A program made the translations under genes and the position numbers. From the NCBI RefSeq assembly GCF_001618865.1, contig NZ_CP015136.1:124001-188000 (forward strand): a stretch of DNA of 64,000 bases, read 5' to 3'. Positions 1 through 8,977 of the stretch are shown in pieces; within the stretch, counting starts at the first letter, position 1; each line of letters starts with the position of its first letter. This DNA is from Luteitalea pratensis. GTDB lineage: Bacteria; Acidobacteriota; Vicinamibacteria; Vicinamibacterales; Vicinamibacteraceae. The notes beneath the pieces are model-generated. The model worked only from the letters and a program-made list of their open reading frames with translations, searched no databases and was not told the DNA's origin.

Positions 1-208
1 GCTGCCGACAGGCCACCTGTCGATCAAGTTCTACCTGACCGCGATTCTCTTCATCCTGTTCGATGTCGAGCTGGTCTTCCTGTACCCGTTGGCGGTCGTG
101 TTCCGCGATCTCGGGATGTGGGCACTGGCCGAGGTCGTCATCTTCCTGGGCGTGCTCATGGCCGGGTTCTTCTACGCCTGGGACAACGGCGCCCTGGAAT
201 GGCAATAG
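1..208 (+). CDS. nuoA: NADH-quinone oxidoreductase subunit A, 3' part (NuoA)
   Basis: This is the C-terminal 68 codons of the small membrane subunit NuoA of respiratory complex I; the gene starts before the window. The reading frame begins at base 2 and ends with TAG at 206-208. The family signature [12 protein letters not shown] is clear, followed by a last membrane helix (residues around [20 protein letters not shown]) and a short tail ending in EWQ. NuoA helps link the peripheral arm to the proton-pumping membrane arm. It is the first visible gene of a same-strand nuo operon, with nuoB starting 14 bases downstream behind an AGGTAACGAG ribosome-binding region. Confidence 0.93.
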   Translation, partial: LPTGHLSIKFYLTAILFILFDVELVFLYPLAVVFRDLGMWALAEVVIFLGVLMAGFFYAWDNGALEWQ

Positions 209-222
209 AAAGGTAACGAGAG

Positions 223-738
223 ATGTCTGGCGAAGGCGGATTCGTGACGAGCCGTCTGGACGAGGCCATCGGCTGGGCCCGGAAGTTTTCGATCTTCCAG
301 TACCCCTTCGTGACGGCGTGCTGTGGCATGGAGTACATGGCCACGGCCTGCGCTCACTACGATGTCGATCGCTTTGGCGCCGGCCTGCCGCGATTCTCGC
401 CGCGCCAGGCCGACGTGCTCTTCGTGGTCGGCACCATCAGTCACAAGATGGCGCCGATCCTGAAGCGCATCTACGACCAGTTGGCCGAACCCAAATGGGT
501 CGTCTCGTTCGGCGTGTGTACCTGCACGGGCGGCTTCTACGACAACTACGCCACCGTCATGGGCATCGACACGATCATTCCCGTCGACGTCTACATCCCG
601 GGCTGTCCTCCACGACCCGAGTACGTGCTGGATGGCCTGCTCAAGCTGCAGGCACGCATCGCCGAGCAACATGCCACCGGCCAGCGCCCCGTGCCGGAGC
701 TCAGGCCGGCGATGCAGAGGCCGGTGTTCGAGCCATGA
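223..738 (+). CDS. nuoB: NADH-quinone oxidoreductase subunit B (NuoB)
   Basis: This 171-residue subunit carries the terminal [4Fe-4S] cluster N2, which passes electrons to quinone. The cluster ligands are visible as the adjacent cysteine pair in TACCGMEYM, a cysteine in the [12 protein letters not shown] segment and the cysteine of [10 protein letters not shown]. The length fits the family. The start is chosen because a purine-rich AGGTAACGAG lies just upstream. The stop overlaps the nuoC start (ATGA at 735-738), so translation of the two is probably coupled. Confidence 0.96.
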   Translation: MSGEGGFVTSRLDEAIGWARKFSIFQYPFVTACCGMEYMATACAHYDVDRFGAGLPRFSPRQADVLFVVGTISHKMAPILKRIYDQLAEPKWVVSFGVCTCTGGFYDNYATVMGIDTIIPVDVYIPGCPPRPEYVLDGLLKLQARIAEQHATGQRPVPELRPAMQRPVFEP

Positions 739-1316
739 GCGCCGTGTCACTGATTCAGGCGGTGCGCGATCGTTTCCCCGCCGCCGTGACGGCGTCGCAT
801 TCGTTTCGCGGCGATGCCACGGTGATCGTCGCCAGAGCCGCCCTGCTCGAGGTCATGCGATCACTCAAGGAGGACGCGGTCTTCCAGATGAATGTGCTGA
901 TGGACCTGACGGCCGTCGACTTCTCCGCCTTCGGAAAGAAGCCGTCACGCGCATTCTTTTCCTCGTCCGGTGTGGCGGTGCGTCCGTCATCCGGAATTCC
1001 CACGCTCGACCCGTGGCCCGGTCCGCCTGCGGATGCCCGCTTCGCCGTCGTCTATCACTTCTTCTCGTTGCCGCTGAAGCATCGGCTGCGCGTGGAAGTG
1101 CTCCTGCAGGAGGACGATCCGGAAGTCGATTCCGTGACGCCGCTGTGGGCAGGTGCCGACTGGCTCGAGCGCGAGGTCTGGGACATGTTCGGCATCCGTT
1201 TCCGTGGGCATCCCAACCTGAAGCGCATCCTCATGTACGACGAGTTCGTCGGCCATCCGCTCCGGAAGGACTACCCGGTCGACAAGCGGCAGCCCCTCAT
1301 CGGCCCGGTGAACTGA
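735..1316 (+). CDS. nuoC: NADH-quinone oxidoreductase subunit C (NuoC)
   Basis: This 193-residue protein is the 30-kDa subunit of the peripheral arm of complex I. Its C-terminal half holds the family signature: [20 protein letters not shown], then LKRIL and HPLRKDYPV. An insertion of about 30 residues rich in Ser and Pro ([21 protein letters not shown]) lies in the middle and is not part of the core motif. It starts inside the nuoB stop codon and ends in a TGATG overlap with nuoD (stop 1314-1316, next ATG 1316-1318). NuoC is separate from NuoD here, unlike the NuoCD fusion of enterobacteria. Confidence 0.95.
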   Translation: MSAVSLIQAVRDRFPAAVTASHSFRGDATVIVARAALLEVMRSLKEDAVFQMNVLMDLTAVDFSAFGKKPSRAFFSSSGVAVRPSSGIPTLDPWPGPPADARFAVVYHFFSLPLKHRLRVEVLLQEDDPEVDSVTPLWAGADWLEREVWDMFGIRFRGHPNLKRILMYDEFVGHPLRKDYPVDKRQPLIGPVN

Positions 1317-2638
1317 TGAACACGCGCGAGATGCTGCTGAATGTCGGGCCCGCGCATCCCGCCATGCACGGGATCATCAGGATCGTCACGACGCTCGACG
1401 GGGAGCGGATCGTCGACATCGACGTCGAGATCGGCTACCTGCATCGCGGCTTCGAGAAGATGGCCGAGACGGTCGACTACAACGGCGTCATGCCGTACAC
1501 CGACCGCCTCAACTACGTCTCGCCGCTGATCAACAACATGGGCTACTGCATGGCCGTGGAGAAGCTGCTGGGGATGTCGGTCCCGGATCGCTGCCACTAC
1601 ATCCGCGTGATCATGTCGGAGATCTCGCGGATTTCGGATCACCTCACGTGCGTGGGCGCCAGCGCGATGGAGCTGGGCGCGTTCACGGTGTTTCTCTACA
1701 TGATCAAGGCCCGCGAGTACTTGTGGGACCTGGTGGAAATGGTGACCGGGGCGCGCCTCACGGTGACGTACTGTCGCGTCGGCGGAGTGAAGGGGGATCT
1801 TCCCGCGGGTTTCGACGAGGCGTGCGCGAACGCGTTCAAGGAAACGCGCCTGGTGATCAAGGAGTCGGACACGCTGCTGACGCGCAATCGCATCTTCGTC
1901 GATCGCATGTCGGGGACAGGAAAGATCTCGGCCGAGGATGCGATCTCGCACGGCATCACCGGACCGTTCCTGCGCGGCTGCGGCGTCGCCTATGACGTAC
2001 GTAAGGATTGCCCGTACGCGGTCTACGACCGGCTCGAGTTCGATGTGCCGGTCGGCACCAGGGGCGACAACCTCGATCGCTACATGGTCCGCATGGAGGA
2101 GATGGAACAGTCGATGCGGATCGTCGAGCAGGCCCTCAGGGAGATTCCGGACGGTCCGGTGCTCGCGAGCCCTGACACAGCGAAGCCGATGCCGGCAGCG
2201 GAGATGGTCGATCGCGCCAAGGTCGGAAACATCAGGAGCATTGCCGACAGCGTCGCCGTCACCGATCCCACGCTCGACGGTGCCAGCAAGCCGCTGCATC
2301 TGCACATTGCGGGGGACGAGAAGCGCGTGTTCCTGCCGCCCAAGGAAGACACGTACGGCAACATCGAAGGGCTGATGCAGCACTTCAAGCTCGTCATGTA
2401 CGGCCATGGCATACAGCCGCCGGCCGGAGAGGTCTACTTTCCCGTCGAGGGAGCCAACGGAGAGCTCGGGTTCTACATCGTCAGCGATGGCAGCAGCTCT
2501 GCGTACCGGGTGCGGGTCCGTCCGCCATGCTTTGCCATCATGTCGGCCCTGCCCAAGCTCCTCATCGGCGACATGATCGCCGACCTGACGCCAACGTTCG
2601 GGTCCGTCAACATGATCGGGGGCGAACTGGATCGATGA
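1316..2638 (+). CDS. nuoD: NADH-quinone oxidoreductase subunit D (NuoD)
   Basis: This 440-residue, 49-kDa subunit forms the quinone-binding pocket with NuoB and is homologous to the large subunit of NiFe hydrogenases. Diagnostic stretches are NVGPAHPAMHG near the N-terminus, IGYLHRGFEKMAE, YTDRLNYVSP, and the C-terminal region from the HFKL segment (YTPVEGANGEL-like, here YFPVEGANGELGFYIVSDG) to SVNMIGGELDR. The end at GELDR is the normal family terminus. The start overlaps nuoC by one base and the stop overlaps the next start (ATGA at 2635-2638). Confidence 0.96.
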   Translation: MNTREMLLNVGPAHPAMHGIIRIVTTLDGERIVDIDVEIGYLHRGFEKMAETVDYNGVMPYTDRLNYVSPLINNMGYCMAVEKLLGMSVPDRCHYIRVIMSEISRISDHLTCVGASAMELGAFTVFLYMIKAREYLWDLVEMVTGARLTVTYCRVGGVKGDLPAGFDEACANAFKETRLVIKESDTLLTRNRIFVDRMSGTGKISAEDAISHGITGPFLRGCGVAYDVRKDCPYAVYDRLEFDVPVGTRGDNLDRYMVRMEEMEQSMRIVEQALREIPDGPVLASPDTAKPMPAAEMVDRAKVGNIRSIADSVAVTDPTLDGASKPLHLHIAGDEKRVFLPPKEDTYGNIEGLMQHFKLVMYGHGIQPPAGEVYFPVEGANGELGFYIVSDGSSSAYRVRVRPPCFAIMSALPKLLIGDMIADLTPTFGSVNMIGGELDR

Positions 2639-4473
2639 ATTTCGACGCGTTGGACTCGCAGGCACGGGAAATCATCCAGCGATACGACCAGCCACGCGCG
2701 GCGATGTTGCCGTTGTTGTGGCTGGTGCAGGCGGAGCTCGGTCATGTCCCTGCCGAGGCTGAGTTCTGGGTCGGCCGCCATCTGGGCGTCGCGGTCTCGC
2801 ACGTACGCGAGGTGGTGTCCTTCTATTCGATGTTCCGTACGACGCCGGGAGGCCGGCGGGAACTTCGTGTCTGCACGAGCCTGCCTTGTCTGCTGCGCGG
2901 CGCCGGCGACGTGCTGACGCGCATCCAGGACCAGTTGGGGGTTCGCGCTGGCGAGACGACACCGGGCGGTGAGCTGACGGTGACGGCTGTCGAGTGCCTG
3001 TGTGCGTGCGAAATCGCGCCGATGGCCCAGCTCGACGAACAATTCGTCGGTCCGCTGGACGAACCGGGCGCTCTCGAATCGATTCTCCGCGATGCGCTTC
3101 GGCCAGCTACCTTCGCGCCGCTGGGCGGTGCGAAGGCGGGCGAGCCCGGTGACGCCTGTCACGAGCCCGAGCCGTTCATTTCGACCGCTGGCCCGGTGCT
3201 CTCGACGCGGTTCGGGAACGCGGACGGGACATGGTTTGACGCGTACGTCGAGAGCGGAGGCTACGTCGCTGCGAAGCGGGCGCTCTCGATGACGCCAGCG
3301 CAGATCATCGACGAGATCTCGCAGTCGAATCTCCGCGGTCTCGGGGGGGCCGGTTTCCCGACGGCGAAGAAGTGGTCGTTCATCCCGAAGAACAGCGCCA
3401 GGCCGGTGTACCTGGTCGTGAACGCCGACGAGGGCGAACCGGGGACGTTCAAGGATCGCTACATCCTCGAGCGCGATCCGCACGCGTTGCTGGAAGGCAT
3501 GATCGTCGCGACCTACAGCATCGGCAGCCACAAGGCCTACGTCTACATCAGGGGCGAGTACTTCCGGTCGGCGGACCGCTTCAACCGCGCCGTGCAGGAG
3601 GCCCATGCGCACGGGTGGCTGGGCACGAACATACAGGGCAGCGGATTCGATCTGGACGTGGTCGTCCATCGCGGCGCAGGCGCCTATATCTGCGGCGAAG
3701 AGACAGCCCTGCTGACATCACTGGAAGGCGGCAAGGGCTTTCCCAAGCTCAAGCCGCCGTTCCCGGCAATCTCCGGACTGTTCCACTGCCCGACGATCGT
3801 CAACAACGTCGAGACGCTGGCGTGCGTGCCGTTCATCCTTCGCGAGGGGGCGGAGCGCTTCGCGCGCCTCGGCACGTCCACGCAGGGAGGGACGCGGCTG
3901 TTCTCGGTATGCGGGCACGTCCAGCGGCCGGGACTCTACGAAGCGCCAGTCGGTGTGTCCCTGCGTGAGTTGATCGAAGGCCACGCCGGAGGGGTCCGTG
4001 ACGGCCGAACGCTGAAGGCCGTCGTCCCGGGTGGCATCTCGGCCAAGGTGCTCACCGCATCGGAGATCGACGTCCAGATGGACTTCGACTCGTTGATGGC
4101 GGCCGGCTCGATGGCCGGATCGGGCGGCGTGATCGTGATGGACGACACGACGTGCATGTTCGAGGCGCTGCAATCGGCGTCGAAGTTCTTCGCGCACGAG
4201 TCGTGCGGCCAGTGTTCGCCGTGCCGGGAGGGCACTGGTTGGGTGTACCGCATCCTCAATCGCATTGCCGAGGGCAAGGGGCGGCCGCAGGACCTGGATG
4301 ATCTGCTGGCGATTGCCCGAGACATGGAGGGCAAGACCATCTGTGTGTTCGCGGATGCGGCGGCGTGGCCGGTGCAGTCCTACATCACGAAGTTCCGCGA
4401 GGAGTTCGACGCGCACGTCCGGATCGGGACGTGCCCCGCGCGAAGCCGAGAGGTGGCCGCATGCCAACCCTGA
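2635..4473 (+). CDS. nuoEF: Fused NADH-quinone oxidoreductase subunits E and F (NuoE-NuoF)
   Basis: One uninterrupted 612-codon frame encodes two normally separate subunits. Residues 1 to about 165 are NuoE: a thioredoxin-like [2Fe-2S] domain with ligands C80 and C85 (CTSLPC) and C121 and C125 (CLCAC). Residues about 185-612 are NuoF, the NADH- and FMN-binding subunit: GLGGAGFPTAKKW, NADEGEPGTFKDR, GAGAYICGEETALL, and the [4Fe-4S] N3 ligands C524, C527, C530 (CGQCSPC) and C570. A linker of about 20 residues joins them, with no stop or internal ribosome-binding site evident. The protein is the NADH entry point of the complex. It overlaps nuoG by 13 bases. Confidence 0.93.
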   Translation: MNFDALDSQAREIIQRYDQPRAAMLPLLWLVQAELGHVPAEAEFWVGRHLGVAVSHVREVVSFYSMFRTTPGGRRELRVCTSLPCLLRGAGDVLTRIQDQLGVRAGETTPGGELTVTAVECLCACEIAPMAQLDEQFVGPLDEPGALESILRDALRPATFAPLGGAKAGEPGDACHEPEPFISTAGPVLSTRFGNADGTWFDAYVESGGYVAAKRALSMTPAQIIDEISQSNLRGLGGAGFPTAKKWSFIPKNSARPVYLVVNADEGEPGTFKDRYILERDPHALLEGMIVATYSIGSHKAYVYIRGEYFRSADRFNRAVQEAHAHGWLGTNIQGSGFDLDVVVHRGAGAYICGEETALLTSLEGGKGFPKLKPPFPAISGLFHCPTIVNNVETLACVPFILREGAERFARLGTSTQGGTRLFSVCGHVQRPGLYEAPVGVSLRELIEGHAGGVRDGRTLKAVVPGGISAKVLTASEIDVQMDFDSLMAAGSMAGSGGVIVMDDTTCMFEALQSASKFFAHESCGQCSPCREGTGWVYRILNRIAEGKGRPQDLDDLLAIARDMEGKTICVFADAAAWPVQSYITKFREEFDAHVRIGTCPARSREVAACQP

Positions 4474-6044
4474 CGATCGACGGCCGGCAAGTCAGCAGCC
4501 CGGACGGCACCACGGTCATCCAGGCCGCGGAGACGCTCGGCATCTTCGTTCCGCGCTACTGCTATCACCCCGCCCTGTCGGTCGCCGGAAACTGCCGCAT
4601 CTGCCTTGTCGAAGTGGAAAAAACCGCCAAGCTGCAGATCGCCTGCAATACGCCGGTGAGCGAGGGCATGGTTGTGCACACCACGAGCGAGAAGGCCGAA
4701 GACGGCCGGCGGGCCGTGCTCGAATTCCTCCTCGCCAACCATCCCCTCGACTGCCCGGTGTGCGATCAGTCCGGGGAATGCGAACTGCAGAACTTCTACA
4801 TGAACTTCGGGCTCTACGATGCGAGGTTCCGCGAGCAGAAGGTCAAGAAGAAGAAGGCGGTCGCCATCGGCCCGCACGTCATGCTCGACCAGGAACGCTG
4901 CATCCTCTGCTCGCGCTGCGTCCGCTTCACCGATGAGATCACGAGGACGGGAGAATTCGGCATCTTCAATCGCGGCGACAGGGCCGAACTGGGCCTCTAT
5001 CCCGGGCAGGAGCTGAACAACCCGTATTCAGGCAACGTGATTGACGTCTGTCCGGTGGGCGCCCTCACCGAACAGGACTTTCGGTTCAAGGCGCGCGTCT
5101 GGTACCTCTCGAGTGCCCCGTCCGTGTGCAATGGCTGCGCGCAAGGGTGCAACGTCGACGTGCATTATGTGCTCGACAGGCCGCACCTGAACGGCGGCGC
5201 GCGCGTCATGCGCCTGAAGCCTCGCTACAACCCGGACGTCAACCAGTGGTGGATGTGCGACGAGGGGCGCTTCGGCTTTCATTGGATCGACCGCGGGCGC
5301 CTGACCCACGTCCGTCATCGCGGCGCCGAATCGACCTGGGAACAGGCCGTCGCCGACATCAGTGCGGCGCTCGCACCGCGCGATAGCGGTGCCGCGCGTC
5401 TCGGTGTCATCGCCTCCTCCGGACTCAGCAACGAGGAACTGTTCCTCATCAGGGAGGTGTTCCAGCGCGGATTGGGGGCCAGCGTGATGGCTGCGGTCCC
5501 GGTTCCGCCTGGCTACAGTGACGACTTTCTCATCAGGGCCGACAAGAGTCCCAACACGCGTGGCGCGACCATACTTGGACTGGCCGGCCCTGGCGCACCG
5601 CCCGTGGACAGCATTCTTGCCGACGCCCGTGCTGGACGCATCGACGCGCTGTGGGTCTTCGGGCTCGACCTGGCGGCGCTCATCGGCGACGCCGAGCTCG
5701 ATGCGCTGTCGGGCACGGTCGATCTCCTGATCTATTCGGGGACCAACGACAATCGCACCGCTGCGGCGGCACACTGGGTACTGCCGACGGCGGCATACCT
5801 CGAGAAGGACGGGACCTTCGTCAACTGCCAGGGCCGGGTTCAGCGCATCGGCTGCGCGTTGCCGCCGCTGGCCGGCTCGCGGGAAGACTGGGCGGTGCTG
5901 CTGGACATCGCGCAACAGCTCGATCACCCCTTCCCCTGGCGCACGACGCAGGAGATCTTCCTGGCGATGGCGAAGACGGTCGCCGCGTTCGAGGGCATGA
6001 GCTACGAGGCGATGGGCTCACAAGGGCTATCGATACGCCAATGA
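4461..6044 (+). CDS. nuoG: NADH-quinone oxidoreductase subunit G, short form (NuoG)
   Basis: This 527-residue protein is the iron-sulfur-rich subunit passing electrons from NuoEF towards NuoI. The N-terminal ferredoxin-like domain has cysteines in CYHPALSVAGNCRIC and CNTPV. The His-Cys cluster is in HPLDCPVCDQSGEC, another site in CILCSRC with VCPVGAL, and an N7-like site in CNGCAQGC with a distant C in WMCDEGRFG. The molybdopterin-oxidoreductase-like C-terminal part is reduced to about 220 residues ending near AYLEKDGTFVNCQGRVQ. Enterobacterial NuoG exceeds 900 residues, so this is a compact form, but all cluster ligands remain. The start follows from the conserved MPTLTIDG N-terminus. Confidence 0.93.
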   Translation: MPTLTIDGRQVSSPDGTTVIQAAETLGIFVPRYCYHPALSVAGNCRICLVEVEKTAKLQIACNTPVSEGMVVHTTSEKAEDGRRAVLEFLLANHPLDCPVCDQSGECELQNFYMNFGLYDARFREQKVKKKKAVAIGPHVMLDQERCILCSRCVRFTDEITRTGEFGIFNRGDRAELGLYPGQELNNPYSGNVIDVCPVGALTEQDFRFKARVWYLSSAPSVCNGCAQGCNVDVHYVLDRPHLNGGARVMRLKPRYNPDVNQWWMCDEGRFGFHWIDRGRLTHVRHRGAESTWEQAVADISAALAPRDSGAARLGVIASSGLSNEELFLIREVFQRGLGASVMAAVPVPPGYSDDFLIRADKSPNTRGATILGLAGPGAPPVDSILADARAGRIDALWVFGLDLAALIGDAELDALSGTVDLLIYSGTNDNRTAAAAHWVLPTAAYLEKDGTFVNCQGRVQRIGCALPPLAGSREDWAVLLDIAQQLDHPFPWRTTQEIFLAMAKTVAAFEGMSYEAMGSQGLSIRQ

Positions 6045-7132
6045 TGCCGGACCTGCTGATCAAACTGACGCTGGTGGGCATCGTCTTCTTCGGTGTCCTG
6101 AACCTTGCCGGGCTGCATACCTGGATCGAGCGCAAGCAGTCGGCGATCATGCAGGATCGCATCGGCGCGAACCGCGCGAGCATCTACGGCTTCAAATTGA
6201 TGGGGCTGTTCCACCCCCTCGCCGATGCGGTGAAGATGTTCACCAAGGAAGACATCATCCCGGATGGCGCGGACCGGGTCCTCCACATGCTCGCGCCCGC
6301 CCTCTCCGTGTTCTTCGCGCTCGTGGCGTTTGCCGGGATCCCGTTCGGTGATCGCGTCGTCATCGGAGAGCGCGTCATCGACCTGCAGGTCGCCAGGATC
6401 GACGTCGCACTGCTGTACGTCTTTGCGATGTTGTCACTGGGGGTGTACGGCGTGATCCTCGCCGGGTTCGCGTCGCGCAACAACTACGCGATGCTGGGCG
6501 GACTGCGAGCGACGGCGCAGATGATCTCCTACGAGATTGCCCTCGGCATCGCGATCATCGGCGTCATCATGGTGTACGGGACGCTGGACCTGCAGGAACT
6601 CGTACGGGGTCAGGGCAGGTACGTGGCCGGCTGGATTCCGCTCTGGGGCATCGTCGTGCAGCCGGTCGCGTTCTTCGTCTTCCTGACGGCCGCGCTGGCA
6701 GCGACCAAGCGCACGCCCTTCGACATGCCGGAAGGGGAGTCCGAGGTCATCGGCTACTTCGTCGAGTACAGCGGCATGAAGTTCGGCATGTTCTATCTCG
6801 CTGATTTTCTCGAGACGATCATGGTCGCCTGCCTGGTCACGACGCTCTTTCTCGGCGGGTGGCAGGTGCCGTACCTCATGCCGGACGGCTTCCATTTTCC
6901 GTGGGGTGCAGAGCTGCCACTGTCGTCGTGGACGTACGCGGTGCTCGGCGTCGGCAGCTTTTCGATCAAGGTCCTTGCCTTCTGCTGGCTGTTCATGCAG
7001 ATCCGCTGGACACTGCCGCGCCTTCGCTACGACCAGTTGATGGTGCTCGGCTGGAAGGGGCTGTTCCCCATTGCGGTTGCCAACGTGCTGGTGACGGCGG
7101 CGGCGTTGGCACTTCTGGGCGGTAAATCCTGA
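6041..7132 (+). CDS. nuoH: NADH-quinone oxidoreductase subunit H (NuoH)
   Basis: This 363-residue integral membrane protein joins the quinone cavity to the membrane arm. Family blocks seen: WIERKQSAIMQDRIGANRAS, GLFHPLADAVKMFTKED, LRATAQMISYEIALG, KRTPFDMPEGESEVIGYFVEYSGMKFG, and the C-terminal RWTLPRLRYDQLM. About eight hydrophobic helices are evident. The first of two tandem ATG codons (6041 and 6044) overlaps the nuoG stop; either could start translation. The stop forms a TGATG overlap with nuoI. Confidence 0.95.
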   Translation: MMPDLLIKLTLVGIVFFGVLNLAGLHTWIERKQSAIMQDRIGANRASIYGFKLMGLFHPLADAVKMFTKEDIIPDGADRVLHMLAPALSVFFALVAFAGIPFGDRVVIGERVIDLQVARIDVALLYVFAMLSLGVYGVILAGFASRNNYAMLGGLRATAQMISYEIALGIAIIGVIMVYGTLDLQELVRGQGRYVAGWIPLWGIVVQPVAFFVFLTAALAATKRTPFDMPEGESEVIGYFVEYSGMKFGMFYLADFLETIMVACLVTTLFLGGWQVPYLMPDGFHFPWGAELPLSSWTYAVLGVGSFSIKVLAFCWLFMQIRWTLPRLRYDQLMVLGWKGLFPIAVANVLVTAAALALLGGKS

Positions 7133-7728
7133 TGGGCGTCAAGGTCCTGCGGCGGCGCGAGCTCACGTTCTGGGAAGAGCTGTACATTCCGCAGATCTTC
7201 AGCGGCCTCAGAATCACGTCTGCACACTTCTTCCGGAACCTGTTTCTTCACGCGGCGCACAGCGTCGGCGCGCTCACGCACCGTGCGGCGTCGGCGACGT
7301 TCCAGTATCCCGAGCAGCCGAGGCCGCTGGCGCGGCGATTCCGCAGCCGCCATCGCTTGACCGTCCGTGAAGAAGGTACTCCACGCTGCGTGGGATGCAT
7401 GCTGTGCGAGACCGTCTGCCCGGCCAGGTGCATCACCATCGTTGCCGGTGAACATCCCGATCCCAACGTCGAGAAGTATCCGGTCCGCTTCGACATCGAC
7501 CTGGGGATCTGCGTCTATTGCGGATACTGCGTGGAGGTCTGCCCCGAGGACGCCATCCGCATGGACACGGGGATACTCGACGTCGCGGCCTATTCCCGGG
7601 ACGAGATGAAGCTCGACATCCACGAACTGATGAACCCGGCCCTGCGCAAGCCCGTGGTCGAGTGCGACCTGAAATTCCCGCATGAGTGCCGCCATAGCGG
7701 CGGAGAGATCAAGGGCAGCTGGGAGTGA
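7132..7728 (+). CDS. nuoI: NADH-quinone oxidoreductase subunit I (NuoI)
   Basis: This 198-residue ferredoxin-type subunit carries clusters N6a and N6b between NuoG and NuoB. Two classical motifs are present, CVGCMLCETVCP and CVYCGYCVEVCP, separated by the usual spacing and followed by EDAIRMD. The N-terminal arginine-rich stretch and the C-terminal tail are typical. It is the last nuo gene here: nuoJ, K, L, M and N do not follow, and the next 600 bases hold only a decayed gene. The membrane-arm subunits must be encoded elsewhere if the enzyme is complete. Confidence 0.95.
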   Translation: MGVKVLRRRELTFWEELYIPQIFSGLRITSAHFFRNLFLHAAHSVGALTHRAASATFQYPEQPRPLARRFRSRHRLTVREEGTPRCVGCMLCETVCPARCITIVAGEHPDPNVEKYPVRFDIDLGICVYCGYCVEVCPEDAIRMDTGILDVAAYSRDEMKLDIHELMNPALRKPVVECDLKFPHECRHSGGEIKGSWE

Positions 7729-7865
7729 ATTGCGGTCGCCGCTGATCCTCCGCCACGGTGTGGCCGCGCGCGCACAGGTGTGACCGATCGCCACACCATC
7801 ATTGCGCTATCTTGTTGATCACAAACAGTTTCGCCGTGGGCTCCATCCTTGCTCTCTGCGAGGGC

Positions 7866-8275
7866 ATGCGCACCTTCGGTCTGCTCATCGGCCTGCTTGT
7901 CGCCACGCCCCTGGCCCCGACTGATCAATCGCCACTCGTCCCGAGAGACACGATCAGCGATCAGGACGTGCCCGATCACGGCGACAACATCAATGCGCGC
8001 TATATCGTCGAGCACGCCGACATTCGCGGTGTGCCCGAGGACGACCTGACCGAGGCGCTACAGGACGACCTGCGTGGGCTTATCGGCCAGCGCCTTGATT
8101 CCGGAGCAGCGGATCGGCTCCAGGAGCGCATGGTCCGCGAGTTCCCGGACTACGACGTGTCGCGCCGAATCGAGCGCGGGAACGAGTCGGCCGCATCCGG
8201 CTCGTCTACGAGGCTCACCGGAAAGAGGGGCATCAATTCGATGTACCATCCCGGCCATCCACACGCGCATGCTGA
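7866..8275 (+). pseudogene. Decayed outer-membrane-protein N-terminus (POTRA-like), frameshifted and truncated
   Basis: The frame opens with ATG at 7866, a probable signal peptide (MRTFGLLIGLLVATPLAP) and a segment NARYIVEHADIRGV...LTEALQDDLRGLIGQRLD...MVREFPDYDV that resembles the POTRA domain of BamA/TpsB-type outer-membrane assembly proteins. Near 8190 the frame shifts. In the neighbouring + frame the natural continuation RIRLVYEAHRKEGHQFDVP can be read, but a TGA follows at 8273-8275 and no beta-barrel follows. The gene is therefore broken by a frameshift and lacks most of its length. The POTRA assignment is by pattern only. It fills most of the 607-base gap between nuoI and the TIR gene; 7729-7865 shows nothing else. 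Confidence 0.55.
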
Positions 8276-8335
8276 CGTCCTGTCTTCGAGCGGGTGCGAC
8301 CACGATGGACTCAGCGCGTCCGCGGCGTGACCCAC

Positions 8336-8977
8336 ATGACTGACACGCTCCACGCCTGCTTCATCAGCTATCGCCATCCGGCTACCGCAGGCAGCCGCGA
8401 AGAGAAGTTGATCGCGCATGTCTTCAAGGCGATCAGCGATCACGTCGAGATGTACACGCATACGCACCAGGTCTACTTCGACCAGAAGCGCCTCGTGCCC
8501 GGCTACCAATACGACGAGAAGCTCGCCGAGGCAATCTGCCGTAGCGCGTGCATGGTCATTGTTTACTGGCCGGCGTACCTCGAATCGGACTACTGCCTAC
8601 AAGAGATCGAGGCCATGCTCGAGATCGAGAAGCGTCGGCGAAAGAAGCTTGGTAGCGAGCTCCACGGCTGCCGGCTGATCATCCCCTTCATCGTGCGTGG
8701 CCGCTTCGAAGATCTGCCAAACGCCGTGCGCGACGGCTGCCAGTACCTCGACTATTCGCGCCAGGCGACCAATCCGCACTTCAACATCGGCGAAGACGAA
8801 GAGACCAGCGCGAAGCTGTTCGAGATTGCCAATTACATCAAGTCGCTCTGCGACAAGCTGCAGAGAGTCGGCGCGGATGTGGTCGGCACCTGCAAGGACT
8901 ACGGTTTTCCGGCCAGGATGCAGGTGACGCAACCAGAGATGGCGCCTCCACCGCCGCCGCCGTTCCCCGGACAATGA
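8336..8977 (+). CDS. TIR domain protein, probable effector of a two-gene system
   Basis: This 213-residue soluble protein is almost entirely one TIR domain. Residues 7-13 read ACFISYR, the standard first strand and turn. VYFDQKRLVPG (46-56) is the box around the second strand and BB loop. SACMVIVYWPAYLESDYCLQEIE (70-92) places E90 where enzymatic bacterial TIR domains have their catalytic glutamate. The C-terminus is a proline run (APPPPPPFPG). The start at 8336 is preferred over upstream in-frame ATG 8294 because homology begins at once. Its stop overlaps the downstream ATPase start (ATGA, 8974-8977), so the two act together. Enzymatic TIR domains cleave NAD+ or make cyclic ADP-ribose signals; whether this one does is inference. 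Confidence 0.85.
   Translation: MTDTLHACFISYRHPATAGSREEKLIAHVFKAISDHVEMYTHTHQVYFDQKRLVPGYQYDEKLAEAICRSACMVIVYWPAYLESDYCLQEIEAMLEIEKRRRKKLGSELHGCRLIIPFIVRGRFEDLPNAVRDGCQYLDYSRQATNPHFNIGEDEETSAKLFEIANYIKSLCDKLQRVGADVVGTCKDYGFPARMQVTQPEMAPPPPPPFPGQ

Noticed and set aside
63-734. Extended open frames upstream of nuoC and nuoD starts
   Set aside because: They overlap nuoA/nuoB and nuoC in other frames; homology begins only at the ATGA and TGATG junctions.
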